This document shows, piece after piece, positions 12,991-23,900 of a stretch of 64,000 nucleotides of DNA (position 1 is the first letter of the stretch; every line of letters starts with the position of its first letter). Location of the stretch: assembly GCA_937906475.1 (NCBI GenBank), contig CALCZA010000113.1, positions 76,980 to 140,979 on the forward strand, in the 5' to 3' direction. The notes under the pieces were generated by a model, which ran no database searches, was not told the origin of the DNA, and saw nothing but the letters and a program-made list of their open reading frames with translations. The position numbers and the translations under genes are program-made. This stretch comes from an uncultured bacterium (GTDB lineage: Bacteria > Planctomycetota > UBA1135 > UBA2386).

Positions 12991-15900
12991 ATGATGATCA
13001 TCCGACGCGCTTTCGCTTCCGTGTTTGTGGTTCCGCTCGCACTGCTCGCCTTTGCCGGGTGTAGCGGTGGTGGTGGTGCAACCACGGCCAACGCAACTGC
13101 TGGCGGCACTGTGCAGCCGGAGTTGTCGATGGTCGAATACGGCCGCTTGGCCGATGTCTACGGCTTGCGAGTGACACCCGAAGGCACAACGATCGCGCTG
13201 TTCCAGGGGGACGTGGTTATTGGCGGCAACATCCAGGACCAGCGTCCGACGGAGTCTACTCTTGGCGATGGCGAGGTCCTTTACGACTTCATTGCCGCTG
13301 ACCCCGACACGCTGCAACCGCGACTGTTCATTCCGCGCGACGTGACGAGTGAGGCGTTTGTCGAAGCATTCGCAGCGCTCGACGACGAGTTGCGCTCGGT
13401 CTCGCCGATGTTGTTCGGGGAGGGTGGCGTTGGTATTCCTTACTCCGTCGTGCCGCGTAACGCAGCGATCCGGCTGAGTTTCTCCGCTCCGCTCGGCATC
13501 GATGACACGTTCTTCGTGGAGCGTGGCGAGAGCGGGCAAGTGATCGCGCTTCGCAACACCGAAGCAGTGCAGTTGCTGCGCATTGTTGACGACCCGACCC
13601 AGCCGAATGGCTTTGTTCCGATGCCCGTGCGCATCGTCGTTGGCGACACCCAGTTGATTCTTGATCCGGTCCTGCTCGGCACGGAAGGCCTGCAATACCA
13701 GACCAGCAACAACGCGGCCGGCTTGCCGGCTTCGCCCGATCAAGTGGGCGCCAATATCCGCATTGCGGTTGCCCTCGATGGCCCGCTTGCGATTCCAGGA
13801 CTGCGCGCCAAAGTGAGCGGCGGCATCACTGGTCTAAACAACAGTAGCCGCAACTCGCTCGTTCGTGACTTCCGCTCGGGTAACCAAGCCGATGATTCGG
13901 CGGACATCGCCAGCGGCTTCGTTCGCGACCCGTTGCCGTTGCGGATCGTCGGCCAGATTCCGACGTATCTCGAGCGTGTTGAAAGCGTCAACGCTTTCAC
14001 GCAGGAAGTGACCATCTACAAGAATGGCCTCTCGCACGAGATCGATCGCGGTGACGTGCTCCGTTTCGTTTCGGACAGTTCGGGTGTGCCGTTTGGCAGC
14101 GCCGAAGTTGTTGTCGACCCCGAGGATGACCGCGACAGCCCGCTGGTGCAGCACGTGCGTGTGCGCATCCGTCGCATCCCCGGTCTGGAAGACATCGACC
14201 CGAGCAATCAGTCCGGCTACCCGTCGTCGCTGACCGAACGTGAATCCTGGTTGGTGCAGAACGCGCCGCGCGCCGTGGTGCTTGCCGAGTACACCGCAGG
14301 AGGCCTTGCTGGCCGCGATGATCCGCGCAACTTCCTTGCCTTCACGCCGCAACCCCTCGAATTGAACGGCTACCGGCCGCAGCAAAACGAGTTCGTCTCG
14401 CCTTTCGCTGGCTCGATTGTTCGCTTCACGAAGCCGGTCGACATGGACACGGTCAAGTGGGCCGATACGTTCTTCTTCGCGATGCGCGACCTCAGCACTG
14501 AGGACAGCATCGAGGACTTCATCGCCAATCGTCCGTGGGAAAATAACGGCAACACTGGTCAAGGCATGAACCCGGCGACGTTCGACCTCGCCAAGTACCG
14601 CACGCCCTACCTGATCACGTCGCGCGTCTTCGATGAAGATGGTTCGCAAACGTCGCTGCGCCTGCAGCCGACGACGGGCTTCTATCTCGATAACACGATG
14701 CGTAACGCGCCGTCGGGCGTCGACTACAGCTACTTCTTGCACCTGATCTCGGATTCGCCCGATGGCGGCATTCGCGACTTGGCCGGCAACCCGCTTGACC
14801 TGCAAGGCTCGACCGCCGACCGCAGCAACAGCGTGGTGATCCCGTTCACCGTCGACACCCGCATGAACGGCAACGAACCGGTCTTCGCGGATAACTTGGC
14901 GATCTCGATTGTGCGTCGTTTTGCGTCGCGCGACGAAGACGCCAATCCGAGCTACTTCCTGCCTTCCGAAGTCCAGCCGGCCACGGTGGCTTCGATCGCT
15001 GCGGCTTACCCGCTGGAAGACTTGTTCGGTGGCTTCATCTACCTGGATGGCAAGCTGCTGGCTCGTCCAACGATTCGTGTTCGTGTCACGGCCGACAACC
15101 TCAACCAATCGCCGATCCAACAGCAACCGCCGGTGCCCAACCAGGCCAACCCGCTCGCCTGGTGCCCGCAGTATGTGGTCAGTGGAGCCAACGAATTGCA
15201 GGTCGGCACCAACAGCGCCAACAACCTGGTCACGGCCGGTATCCAGAACCCGCTCAACCCCTATGGCTGCCGTCTGCAGACGTTGTGGCGCGAAGTGGAC
15301 CTGAGCCTGTCGCGCACCGACCCGTTCGACTTCAACCTCGATATCGAGCAGATGTATTGGGCTCCCTACATTGGGACCAACCTGTCGTACGATGAGTTTG
15401 ACCGCGTATCGCTGTGGCTCGGCCACTCAGAATACCGCCCGGTCCCATGTGTCGGTGACTTTAGCTCGCTGCCGTCACTGCCAGACTCGGGTCTGCGCTC
15501 CCAGTTTGAAGGTAACTTCGCTTGGAACCCCCAGCCGACTGGCTCGGGCACCACGGCAGAAAGCCAGGCGCCGCGCGCCGTGGCCTATGTCGATTCGACG
15601 ATGACGATTGATCCGTCGAAGGTTGTGCTCGAGGTCAATGGCATCAACCGCTTCCTGCCGCTACCTGAGTTTCAGGAACCCTACTTCGTTTACCGCGATG
15701 AAACGGTGGTCGAGCAGGGTGGTCTCTCGGACAATAGCATTGGCTCCGACCTCAGTGGCGGCGTCTACGCTCCATACATCCTGTCACCGTTCAGCATGGG
15801 GCAAGGGCGTCGCTGGGTTGATCCGGCAGGCCAGGCTGGCAGCGTGCGCTTCGTTAACTCGTTCTGGAACGACGCTCGCAACCGTCAACTCGCGAGCCCG

Positions 15901-16908
15901 AACGCCGGCGATAACTTCACCGGCGGTCTCGTCGGCAGCATCGCGCTGCCGCTGCTCGCCGACTTCTGGACCTACTGCGATTCGTCGGAGTTGCCAGCCG
16001 GTGGTGGTTACGTCGCACTGGGCACGAACGGTTGGCAGACGGCCGTGACAGTCCAGTCCTCGCCGCAGCCTTCATTCCGTGCTCTCACCGCGGGTCGTGC
16101 GGCGACGCAGTTTAATGCCGCGCTTTGCCGTTCGCCAGGTGACCCGCAGTGGAACACCGCATCGGGTGGCTTTACGCCGACCGGTGGTGGCACGGCGGCT
16201 CGCGACAACACGTTCTACTGGATCATGATGGACGTGCTGAAGCGCCAGACGGTCATTACGAATGGCTTTGTCGACCTCTACAACCCGCACCGTGTTCCGG
16301 AAGGCTTCGCCGATCCGCGTCTCGGTCCGTTCTACCTGGTCAATGGTCAGCCGAACGCGCCGCAGGGTGTGCTGCCGGCGCTCGCGTACGAGTTTGACCC
16401 ACCGCTGTCGCGACTGCCGTCCGGCACGTCGCTGGTGCCGCAGTTCCGCGGTGCGAGTGCCGTCGATCCGTCGCCGTTCTATTGGAACGCCTGGATGAGC
16501 ACGACGTCGGCGCTGTTTCCGCAGCCGAACCCGCCGGCCAACCCTGGCTTCGACGCAAGCATGCGCGACCAACTGAAGCCGACGGCAGACAACTTCGCGC
16601 TCGACCCCTACAAGGCTGGCGACGCTCACATACGTAAGTGGGATTCCCGCTCGATTCCGGGTTCCTCGCAAGCGCGCAACTGGTGGACGCATCTCTACAA
16701 CCGCACGGTCACGAGCTACGTCGAGGACCCGAACGAATTGATGGATCCGGCCTACACGCTGCAGTTCGCGGGCCCGAACGAAACGTTCAACCCGAAGGAC
16801 ATCCGCTACGTCAATTGGCGCTTCATCACCAGTAACAACACGACGGCCAATCCCCCGGTTGCGCCTTCCATCGACACCTTCTCGTTGTCGTTCCGCTGGC
16901 AGCAGTAG
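12991..16908 (+). CDS. Giant lipoprotein, family A, with Ig-like domain (1305 aa)
   Basis: The product starts with a lipoprotein signal (MMIIRRAFASVF...LLAFAGC); the cysteine is followed by SGGGG, which fits export and lipid anchoring. I chose the ATG at 12991 because it begins this signal peptide. The mature protein carries GRLADVY near its start, VPRNAAIRLSFS, and an Ig-like segment of the SbsA/Big_5 type (FVSPFAGSIVRFTKPVDMDTV). It is clearly paralogous to the product at 20981: both contain GRLxDVY, VPRNAAIRLxFS, an IRDFRSGN segment, DIEQMYWxP and YDEFDR followed by LGH, in the same order, and both end in a predicted beta strand. No enzyme motif is visible. A role as a surface or outer-membrane structural protein is inference. 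Confidence 0.85.
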   Translation: MMIIRRAFASVFVVPLALLAFAGCSGGGGATTANATAGGTVQPELSMVEYGRLADVYGLRVTPEGTTIALFQGDVVIGGNIQDQRPTESTLGDGEVLYDFIAADPDTLQPRLFIPRDVTSEAFVEAFAALDDELRSVSPMLFGEGGVGIPYSVVPRNAAIRLSFSAPLGIDDTFFVERGESGQVIALRNTEAVQLLRIVDDPTQPNGFVPMPVRIVVGDTQLILDPVLLGTEGLQYQTSNNAAGLPASPDQVGANIRIAVALDGPLAIPGLRAKVSGGITGLNNSSRNSLVRDFRSGNQADDSADIASGFVRDPLPLRIVGQIPTYLERVESVNAFTQEVTIYKNGLSHEIDRGDVLRFVSDSSGVPFGSAEVVVDPEDDRDSPLVQHVRVRIRRIPGLEDIDPSNQSGYPSSLTERESWLVQNAPRAVVLAEYTAGGLAGRDDPRNFLAFTPQPLELNGYRPQQNEFVSPFAGSIVRFTKPVDMDTVKWADTFFFAMRDLSTEDSIEDFIANRPWENNGNTGQGMNPATFDLAKYRTPYLITSRVFDEDGSQTSLRLQPTTGFYLDNTMRNAPSGVDYSYFLHLISDSPDGGIRDLAGNPLDLQGSTADRSNSVVIPFTVDTRMNGNEPVFADNLAISIVRRFASRDEDANPSYFLPSEVQPATVASIAAAYPLEDLFGGFIYLDGKLLARPTIRVRVTADNLNQSPIQQQPPVPNQANPLAWCPQYVVSGANELQVGTNSANNLVTAGIQNPLNPYGCRLQTLWREVDLSLSRTDPFDFNLDIEQMYWAPYIGTNLSYDEFDRVSLWLGHSEYRPVPCVGDFSSLPSLPDSGLRSQFEGNFAWNPQPTGSGTTAESQAPRAVAYVDSTMTIDPSKVVLEVNGINRFLPLPEFQEPYFVYRDETVVEQGGLSDNSIGSDLSGGVYAPYILSPFSMGQGRRWVDPAGQAGSVRFVNSFWNDARNRQLASPNAGDNFTGGLVGSIALPLLADFWTYCDSSELPAGGGYVALGTNGWQTAVTVQSSPQPSFRALTAGRAATQFNAALCRSPGDPQWNTASGGFTPTGGGTAARDNTFYWIMMDVLKRQTVITNGFVDLYNPHRVPEGFADPRLGPFYLVNGQPNAPQGVLPALAYEFDPPLSRLPSGTSLVPQFRGASAVDPSPFYWNAWMSTTSALFPQPNPPANPGFDASMRDQLKPTADNFALDPYKAGDAHIRKWDSRSIPGSSQARNWWTHLYNRTVTSYVEDPNELMDPAYTLQFAGPNETFNPKDIRYVNWRFITSNNTTANPPVAPSIDTFSLSFRWQQ

Positions 16909-17018
16909 TCAGATTCACATATTCGCTCGACGAGAGTATTAGCTCACCGAGCGAGTCGGCCAGCGGCCGCAAGCTGCTGGCCATGTTCGTCCGCTAGATT
17001 CTCAAAACGAAACCCCCG

Positions 17019-17055
17019 CCTGTTCGCGACTCCCCCCCTCGCGAGCAGGTCGTTT
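17019..17055 (+). terminator. Hairpin terminator after the family A lipoprotein
   Basis: CCTGTTCGCGA (17019-17029) pairs with TCGCGAGCAGG (17039-17049) with one mismatch over a nine-base C-rich loop, followed by TCGTTTG. Confidence 0.65.
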
Positions 17056-17111
17056 GTCCAATCCCCTACTCCCCCAAGGCTACGGCCTCTCCCCCCGCAA
17101 CTTCCCCCGCA

Positions 17112-17140
17112 TTAGCGTCTCATCGCGCTGTGCGTATGAT
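17112..17140 (+). promoter_or_regulatory. Possible sigma-70-type promoter upstream of the family B lipoprotein
   Basis: TTAGCG and TATGAT are separated by 17 bases. The -10 element is good, the -35 weak. It would leave a long leader of about 250 bases before the ATG at 17394. Confidence 0.3.
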
Positions 17141-17393
17141 CCCCATGCCATCGACTTTCAGTCGCAAGTTGGTCTCCGTAAGGATGTCCGCTCGTAGGCT
17201 ATGGATTCGGTGGTGTGGCTTGCGGCCGGCATTGCCTTTGGAACCCCTCTCCCAGATCCGTATGGCGTCATCCTTCAACCAACTGGCAACTTACCAGTCG
17301 GGCGCAGGCCGTCGTCAGATAGCCCCCCGACCGCGAGGCTTGCTCGACATCCGTCGGCAGTTTCGCTCAGCAGTGGGCCAGTTAAATAGCGCC

Positions 17394-20300
17394 ATGACTC
17401 GATTGTCCTCCGCCTGGTTGTTCTCCCTGGCCGTTCTGGTTGTGTTTGCTTCTTGCTCAGGCAGCGGTAGCTCGGCCGGTGGTTCTGGAACGGGGGGCGA
17501 CTTTATTGTCCTCAGCACTGAGCCCAGTGACAACGGCCAGTTGTTCCTGAACGATCCAATTAGCATCGACTTCAGCAACCCGGTCGATCTCGATTCGGTT
17601 GACCTGACGACTTTCAGCTTCCAGGTCTTCGATCAAATCGGCGCCACGGTTGCCGAACCGGTCGCTGGCTACTTCCAGTTGGCCGCCAGCCCAGGGGATG
17701 CTGAGGTTGGTCGCCGCCTGCAATTCGTGCCGGTGTTGCCGACTAATGACCTCTATACCAACGGTGGCTTCCGTCCGGGCCGCACCTACCAGGTGCAACT
17801 CGTCGGTGGCAACATCGTCAATGGCACGGTGATCCGCGATGTGGGGGGCAAGGCGCTTAGCCTCCCGCGCAGTTTCCAATTCTCAACGGCCGAAGGCTCG
17901 ACGCCGGGCATGTTGTTCAGCAACACGCTTGCTGGTGGTCCCCGCCGCGTTGGTTTCGAAATCACGCCAACGCCGGACACGACAGGCGTGGTGCTCAACA
18001 AGCTTGGTGGCCCGCCGGTTGAGATTCGCTTGCTGTTCGATCAACCGTTGAACCCGTCGAGCGCCAACGTGCCGGTGGCGATCGAGACGGACCCGCTGCT
18101 GCGCAACAGCAACAGTCGCGGTCGCGTGTTCATCGAATACGACGACCCGATCTTTGGTGATAACTGGTGGATCCCCGCCGATATCGAACTTGAGTTCAAT
18201 GGTGTCAGCGGCTCGGTCTTGGTGTTGCGTCCACTCGGTGTGCTGCCGAACAACGCGGAGGTCCGCGTGGTCATGGAGCGCACGCTCGAAGATATCTCCG
18301 GTGAGTCCAACGTCGCCAACGTCGCGTTCGAACGTGTCTTCGGCACGTTCCAGACGAAGCGCGCCTACGAGCAGCAATTCGACGGCATGGTCGACAGTTT
18401 CTTGGCATCGTCCAACGTCGATATGGCCGCCGCATTCTCTGAGCCTGCCGCTGAGGTTGGCCCTGGCTTCCTCAAGGCTGGCTTCAACTTTGAAGGCACC
18501 GTCACTGGTGCTGAGTTTGAACCGACGGCGCCTGAGACGGTGCTTAACACGGACTTCACGCTCGTTACTCCGAAGGTCGGCTCGCCCTACAACGTTTCGG
18601 GCGGCGTCTTTAACTTCAATGAGGTGACCATCCCGGTCGGCAAGATCGTTCGTGGTGTCGGCACGAACCCGATGGTTTGGTTGGTGTCGGGAAGCTTTGA
18701 TGTCGCTGGCACGCTGTCCGTTCGCGGTGGCGACGGCCGAGCCGTCAACTCGTCGGGCAACGCCAACGTCGCCAAGCCAGGCGGCTTCGGTGCTTGTGGT
18801 GGTGGTGACGGTGGCGATGGCTCGCCCAGCACGGTCGCTCGTGACCTCGCCGGTGGCACAGGCAACGGCCCTCAGCAGGTTGCAGGCTTAGGTGGCAGTG
18901 GCGGCACCCTGTCCTGCACGGCTGGTTGTGGCCGCGGTGCTGGTGGTGGCGGCGGCTCGCTCGCCACACAGGGTGACCCGAACTATAAGCAGAAGATCGC
19001 CCCGGCTGGCACGCTCGGTGGTGCATCCCCCAACCCCTTTGCGGTCTTCCAACAGCAAACCGGCACCGGTGGTAACGGCTGCCTTGGCGCGGCTGGCACC
19101 GTGACCCGCAACCTTGAAGGTGCGGTCGCTGGCCCGACGGTCTTCGTCGATGCCCGCACCGACAACGACTACTGGGGCGTCGGCGTTCGCTTCGACACCA
19201 ACCTTCGCATCAGCGGTGAGCTCGCGCTTCCGATCGGTGGCGGTGGTGGTGGTGGTGGCGGCGACCTCTCCTACAACGGTGATTGTGGCGTCGACGATCC
19301 GAACTTCGAGAACGACAGTTCTGGTGGTGGCGGTGGTGGCGGTGGTGGCGTGCTGATCGTCAAGGCGCTCGGCCCGATCATTATCCGCGAGTCTGGCACG
19401 ATCACGGCCGATGGCGGCAGCGGTGGTGGTGGTGAGCCGTCGAGCTCCTCGGCCGCTGGTGGCGGTGGTGGCGGTGGTGCTGGTGGCATGGTCGTGCTGA
19501 TGTCAGCCGACAGCATTGAGATCAACGCTCGTGGTGGCACCTACACCCAAAACGACTATGACTTCTCGATCTCTGCTGATGGTGGCGTTTGCGTCACTGG
19601 CACGCAGCCGCCGGTTGTCCAGGGCAAATACCCCGCCAGTGGTACGAACATCACCGCCTCGTTTAGAGATGTCTATGATAGCGCGCCGCTCGGTGGCTTT
19701 GGCGGCATGGGCATCGTTCAGCTGATGGCACCTCCTGGTGACCCGGCGACCTCCATAGACGGCACCAACACGATCCTCGACGACAACATTCGTGTGATAC
19801 TGAATGGCGCCTTGGCGCCGGCGGTCCAGAAGCAGCAGATCCTCGCCTGGCGCGGCTTTCCTGATGCGCTCGGCAACGGTGTCGATGACACCGGCGCAAC
19901 GATTAACATCGGCGACAACGAAGGCGACATTCGCCCGTCGCCGATTCTCTTGCCGACGGCCTTCGCCAGTAAGTCGCGTTTGCGTTCGAAGTGGATTGAC
20001 ACCGGTGCGACAGCTCGTCGTGACGTTGGCAACGCTCCTGACGAATTGCCGCGTGGCATTGTGACGTCGGGTGGTATCGAGACGGGCCCCGCTTACGAGT
20101 GGGCTGGTGTGGAGGCGGATGTGAACAGTATCGCTCTCGGCTACGCCGACTTCGTTGTCGCGCAAGGTCGCGCTTCGGTGATCTTCCCCGAAGCCGTGGC
20201 TGCGACTGGCATCCTATTGATGAACGCCAATTCGACGTTCCTTGGTCGTCCGGCCTACCGCGTGCAACTGACGCAGCCGAGCCTCGGCGCGACCGACGAT

Positions 20301-20798
20301 CGATACAGCCAATACGAAGCCGAGTTGCTCGCAGCGGACGGTTCGGTTGTTGGCAGCCACCGCATCATGGCGCACACCGCTAACGAGATGGTGTTGTCGT
20401 CGGCTGATGGCGCGCTCGATTCCACGGCTGTTGAAGCTCGTGTTGTCGCCAAGTTCTTCGAAGTCATCACCGATGGCCAAGATGGTCTCGGCGGTAGCTA
20501 CATCGGTAACTCCGGTGCTCGCATTCCGGTCGCCAACGTGCGCTTTGGTTTCGCGTTTCACCAGGACCCACAGGATGGCAACGCGGCTCGCTACCCAGCG
20601 ACGCCTGGCACGTTCGCTTACGACATGACTGATCCTGTTGTGCAGGAAGCAGTCCGCGCACTGGGCGCCAACTTCGTGCAGTGGGACATCCTGTTCGACA
20701 CCGCCTTCAAGACGGTTACGCAGGACGGACCACCGAATCTCAATCCCGAATCGCCACGTCCGGAACTTCAGTTCCTGCGCTTGCCGTTCCGGTTCTAA
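17394..20798 (+). CDS. Giant glycine-rich lipoprotein, family B (1134 aa)
   Basis: The ATG at 17394 opens a lipoprotein signal (MTRLSSAWLF...VVFASC) followed by a SGSGSSAGGSG spacer. An Ig-like domain follows at once (STEPSDNGQLFLNDPISIDF), with a second one further on. Around residues 400-440 comes a module FNFNEVTIPVGK...GTNPMVWLVSGSFDVAGTLSV that is shared with the products at 25215, 49213 and 51940. Next is a glycine-rich domain of roughly 250 residues with up to nine consecutive glycines, interrupted by short hydrophobic strands (GVLIVKALG, GMVVLMSAD) and several cysteines. The C-terminal part is mixed alpha/beta and unrecognised. Polyglycine helices packed against beta strands are a plausible fold (inference). 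Confidence 0.85.
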   Translation: MTRLSSAWLFSLAVLVVFASCSGSGSSAGGSGTGGDFIVLSTEPSDNGQLFLNDPISIDFSNPVDLDSVDLTTFSFQVFDQIGATVAEPVAGYFQLAASPGDAEVGRRLQFVPVLPTNDLYTNGGFRPGRTYQVQLVGGNIVNGTVIRDVGGKALSLPRSFQFSTAEGSTPGMLFSNTLAGGPRRVGFEITPTPDTTGVVLNKLGGPPVEIRLLFDQPLNPSSANVPVAIETDPLLRNSNSRGRVFIEYDDPIFGDNWWIPADIELEFNGVSGSVLVLRPLGVLPNNAEVRVVMERTLEDISGESNVANVAFERVFGTFQTKRAYEQQFDGMVDSFLASSNVDMAAAFSEPAAEVGPGFLKAGFNFEGTVTGAEFEPTAPETVLNTDFTLVTPKVGSPYNVSGGVFNFNEVTIPVGKIVRGVGTNPMVWLVSGSFDVAGTLSVRGGDGRAVNSSGNANVAKPGGFGACGGGDGGDGSPSTVARDLAGGTGNGPQQVAGLGGSGGTLSCTAGCGRGAGGGGGSLATQGDPNYKQKIAPAGTLGGASPNPFAVFQQQTGTGGNGCLGAAGTVTRNLEGAVAGPTVFVDARTDNDYWGVGVRFDTNLRISGELALPIGGGGGGGGGDLSYNGDCGVDDPNFENDSSGGGGGGGGGVLIVKALGPIIIRESGTITADGGSGGGGEPSSSSAAGGGGGGGAGGMVVLMSADSIEINARGGTYTQNDYDFSISADGGVCVTGTQPPVVQGKYPASGTNITASFRDVYDSAPLGGFGGMGIVQLMAPPGDPATSIDGTNTILDDNIRVILNGALAPAVQKQQILAWRGFPDALGNGVDDTGATINIGDNEGDIRPSPILLPTAFASKSRLRSKWIDTGATARRDVGNAPDELPRGIVTSGGIETGPAYEWAGVEADVNSIALGYADFVVAQGRASVIFPEAVAATGILLMNANSTFLGRPAYRVQLTQPSLGATDDRYSQYEAELLAADGSVVGSHRIMAHTANEMVLSSADGALDSTAVEARVVAKFFEVITDGQDGLGGSYIGNSGARIPVANVRFGFAFHQDPQDGNAARYPATPGTFAYDMTDPVVQEAVRALGANFVQWDILFDTAFKTVTQDGPPNLNPESPRPELQFLRLPFRF

Positions 20799-20980
20799 TA
20801 GCAAGGGGGGCTTTTGGCCCTCCACGGAAACCCTCGATGCCGCTGGCATCGCGAGTAGCCAATCAAATCCCACCCCTACATTCCTTCCGATATCCGAGAC
20901 CTGTCCCCGGGCTGTCCATACAGCCTTGGGAATATGAAGCGCCAGCGCCTGCCGCTGGCACAGCAACGAAGGCACCTGAC

Positions 20981-23900
20981 ATGATGCAAGCGAATAACCG
21001 ATCCCGAGTTTGGCCGTTGGCCATAGCGCTAGCCGCATTTGCGGCATGTGATGGGAGTACTAAGGATGGAGAGTTCGGCCCTAGCGGCTCACAACCGTCC
21101 CTGGTGAGTGTTGAGATTGGCCGCCTGGTCGACGTCTATGCCTTCCGGCGGATTGATCCGAGCGTTGGCGATCGTCGTCTGCGCATGAATCGCGAGTTGG
21201 AGCTGATTGATCGCGATGTCATGATCAACGCCAACATCGAATCCCAGTCATTGTTCGATGCTGCCGGCAACCTGGCTGCGACGGCTGACTACGAGTTCCT
21301 CCCGTTCGACACGAACGTCGGCCACGAGCAGCTGATCATTCTTTGGGATGATCGTGATGGCCCTGAGCAAGAGAACTTCAGCGGGGCCTTGGCAAGCGCT
21401 CAGACTGGTCTGTCGCAATTGCCGGCTTCGTACCGTTCGCAAAACACGCAGACGCGTCCGATCCCGATTGTGCCGCGCAATGCAGCCATTCGCCTGAAGT
21501 TCAGTGGCAATCTTGATGTGTCGCCGGACTTCTTCGTGGCGAACCCGTCGGCGATCCAGTTGCTCGAGTTCAAGGGCGATCCGGAAGTTGTCCAGCCGGT
21601 CGATGCGTTCCGGATCCTTCAGTATCGTGTTGTGCCGCAAGGCGACTCGATCATTCTCGACACGACCATCCTTGGCGGCGAAGCAGCTGGTGGCATCACG
21701 TCGCCGGGTTTGCCGTTGTCCGCGGACAATGTCACGGCCAACATTCGCATTGCGATCCCAGTTCGTGGCAGCGTGCTGTCGACATTCTACGTTGACCGCG
21801 ACGGTGTCTCTGAACTGAACGGCGTCGATAGCGCCGCGCGCGAGTCCGTCATTCGTGACTTCCGTTCTGGCAACCTCGCGGACGGCCTTGCTGGCCGCCA
21901 ATCCGAGCCGGAAGCACCGAAGATTGTCGGCGCGATGGCCATGGGCATCATCGGCATCGACGCGGTCGCGCGGACCATTACGGTTAACAAGCGCGGCAAC
22001 CTCGTGCCGATCCGCGCCCGCTACCCGTTCGTCGATGGCCCGCTCGATAGCACTGGACTACCACGCGGCCCCCTGGCAATCCCGACGCAACGTGCGTTGC
22101 GCGCTGGCGATTTGTTGACGCAGGATGTCATTGTGCAACTCCTCGACGGCACGTTTGAAACCGTCGGCCTGCGCGCCGAGGTCCTTCAGAACCTCCGCAT
22201 TTCAGCGAACGCGAACGACCCAGCCGTTGGCACGTCCCCGAACGCGCCCGCTGGCGACTCGGGCCAAGGCGAGACCTGGTTGACCGCCGACCTGCGTGTT
22301 GCGACGCTTAGCCCCGGTCGTGACTCGGACGGCAACCGAGTTTCGTTCCGCTTGAACGCGACGCTCGAAGGCGAAGACTGCTCCTTGCGTGCTATCTACG
22401 TTGAGGAAGTGCCGTTTTCGTCTGGTGGCACGGTGCTCACTGACCGTCAGTGGCGCAACCAGTTCGTTCGCATCGAACCGGTTCCTGGCGTGCCGGGTGT
22501 CGACATCGATCCCGACGCGTCGATCTCGATTGAGTTCACCAAACCGATGGACCTCGATCAAGTCGACAACACGTCCAACCTGCTCGTGACCAATGTTGCT
22601 TCGGTTGTCGAGTCGTTCTCGACTCAGATGGATGATCCGAAGCGCGCGACCACGCGCGTCGTGCCGACTCGTCTTAGCGACCTGTCGGGCGACGGTACGA
22701 TCCTGCGCCTGCAACCGCCGATGGGCTTTGCCCACATTGGTTCGCTCGATCCGAGTGCTCCGGCGGAGACTTACAGCGTGCACGTTCGTTTGAAGGAAGG
22801 TGGTGTCACTGACCTCGCTGGCAACTCGCTTGAGGTCTTCGATGACATCGGCAATCCGCAAGAAGCGTGGTCCGTTGACTTCACGCTAGATCTCAACGCT
22901 GCGCCGAACCCGGTCGGTTGGCACACTTACAGGTTTGAAGCTGAGGACGAAGACGGCACGTTGCCAGGTTCGGTCGACATGTTCGGTCAGTTCCGTCTCG
23001 AGAACGGCCGTCTGTTCGGCGCCTCGGGTATTCGCTTTGGCCGCTCGGCCAGCAGCAACAACTTGCAGACTGTGAGTCGCATCAACCGCGGCGAGTGTTG
23101 GGACTCGGGTGACCCGACTGACCCGATCGAGAACCCGTTTGGATTTATTGGCACGACGACCACCCCGAACTCGACCATTCCGCCGGCTGCTGGACCACCG
23201 CTTGGTGTCGTCCCGGTTGATGCGACGGGCGCTCCGCACCCTGGCTTGCTCTACTGGGATCCCCAGATGAGTGACGAGATTGGTCCCCCGGGCGTTCCAC
23301 AGGTCTACCCATATTTCGCGTCGGTGCCACAACCGGTTGGTCGCGTCATCGAACCGCTCAAGCCGCAGGGCTCGCGCATGCAGATGCGCTACCTCGAAGA
23401 TGACTTCACGCTGAGTTATACGCAGCCGTCTGAGTTCGGTCTCGACATCGAGCAGATGTATTGGAGTCCTTTCAACGATGAGACGGTGCTCTACGACGAG
23501 TTTGACCGCTTCACGATGTCGCTGGGCCACGCTCGCATGCGTCCGGATGAACACTGGTTGCTGATCCTCGATCCGATGGATCCCGAGGCTGCATGGTGTG
23601 TGCTCGACTGCGCCAGCATGAACTCGAGTTTGTCGACGGTGTTCGCTGACAACCCGCTTCAGGGTTCGACGATGACTCCGGTCTTCGAAGACCGGATCTA
23701 CTCGATCAACCCGAACGAAGCGTTTCGCGATGGCGCCAACTTCACCTACGTGCCGTTCCCGAAGTTTGACCGTAGCTACACTTGGCGCGATTCGCGTTTG
23801 GTGACGGTCGACGCGACGGGCAATGTCATCGGTCTCGGTGGCGCGCAGAACCCGGACGGCGCCCTTCCGAACGATGACAAGACGGCCAACATCGACTCGC

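Larger units (their letters stand above)
16909..17393. other. Intergenic region with terminator and possible promoter
   Basis: The spacer holds a GGCCAGC/GCTGGCC hairpin near 16960, a stronger hairpin at 17019, several runs of five to seven C residues (17011-17106) and a possible promoter at 17112. The downstream frame is open from 17130 but the signal peptide only begins at 17394. Confidence 0.6.

Noticed and set aside
13834-15426. Long minus-strand frame opposite the 12991 lipoprotein (530 codons)
   Set aside because: Arginine- and valine-rich shadow composition; the plus strand has a signal peptide and a paralogue with matching motifs. The frame at 22886-24361 was rejected for the same reason.
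19230-19500. Glycine-codon runs considered as assembly collapse or low-complexity noise
   Set aside because: The frame remains open through all runs, strands between them are conserved in type, and two other genes show the same organisation.
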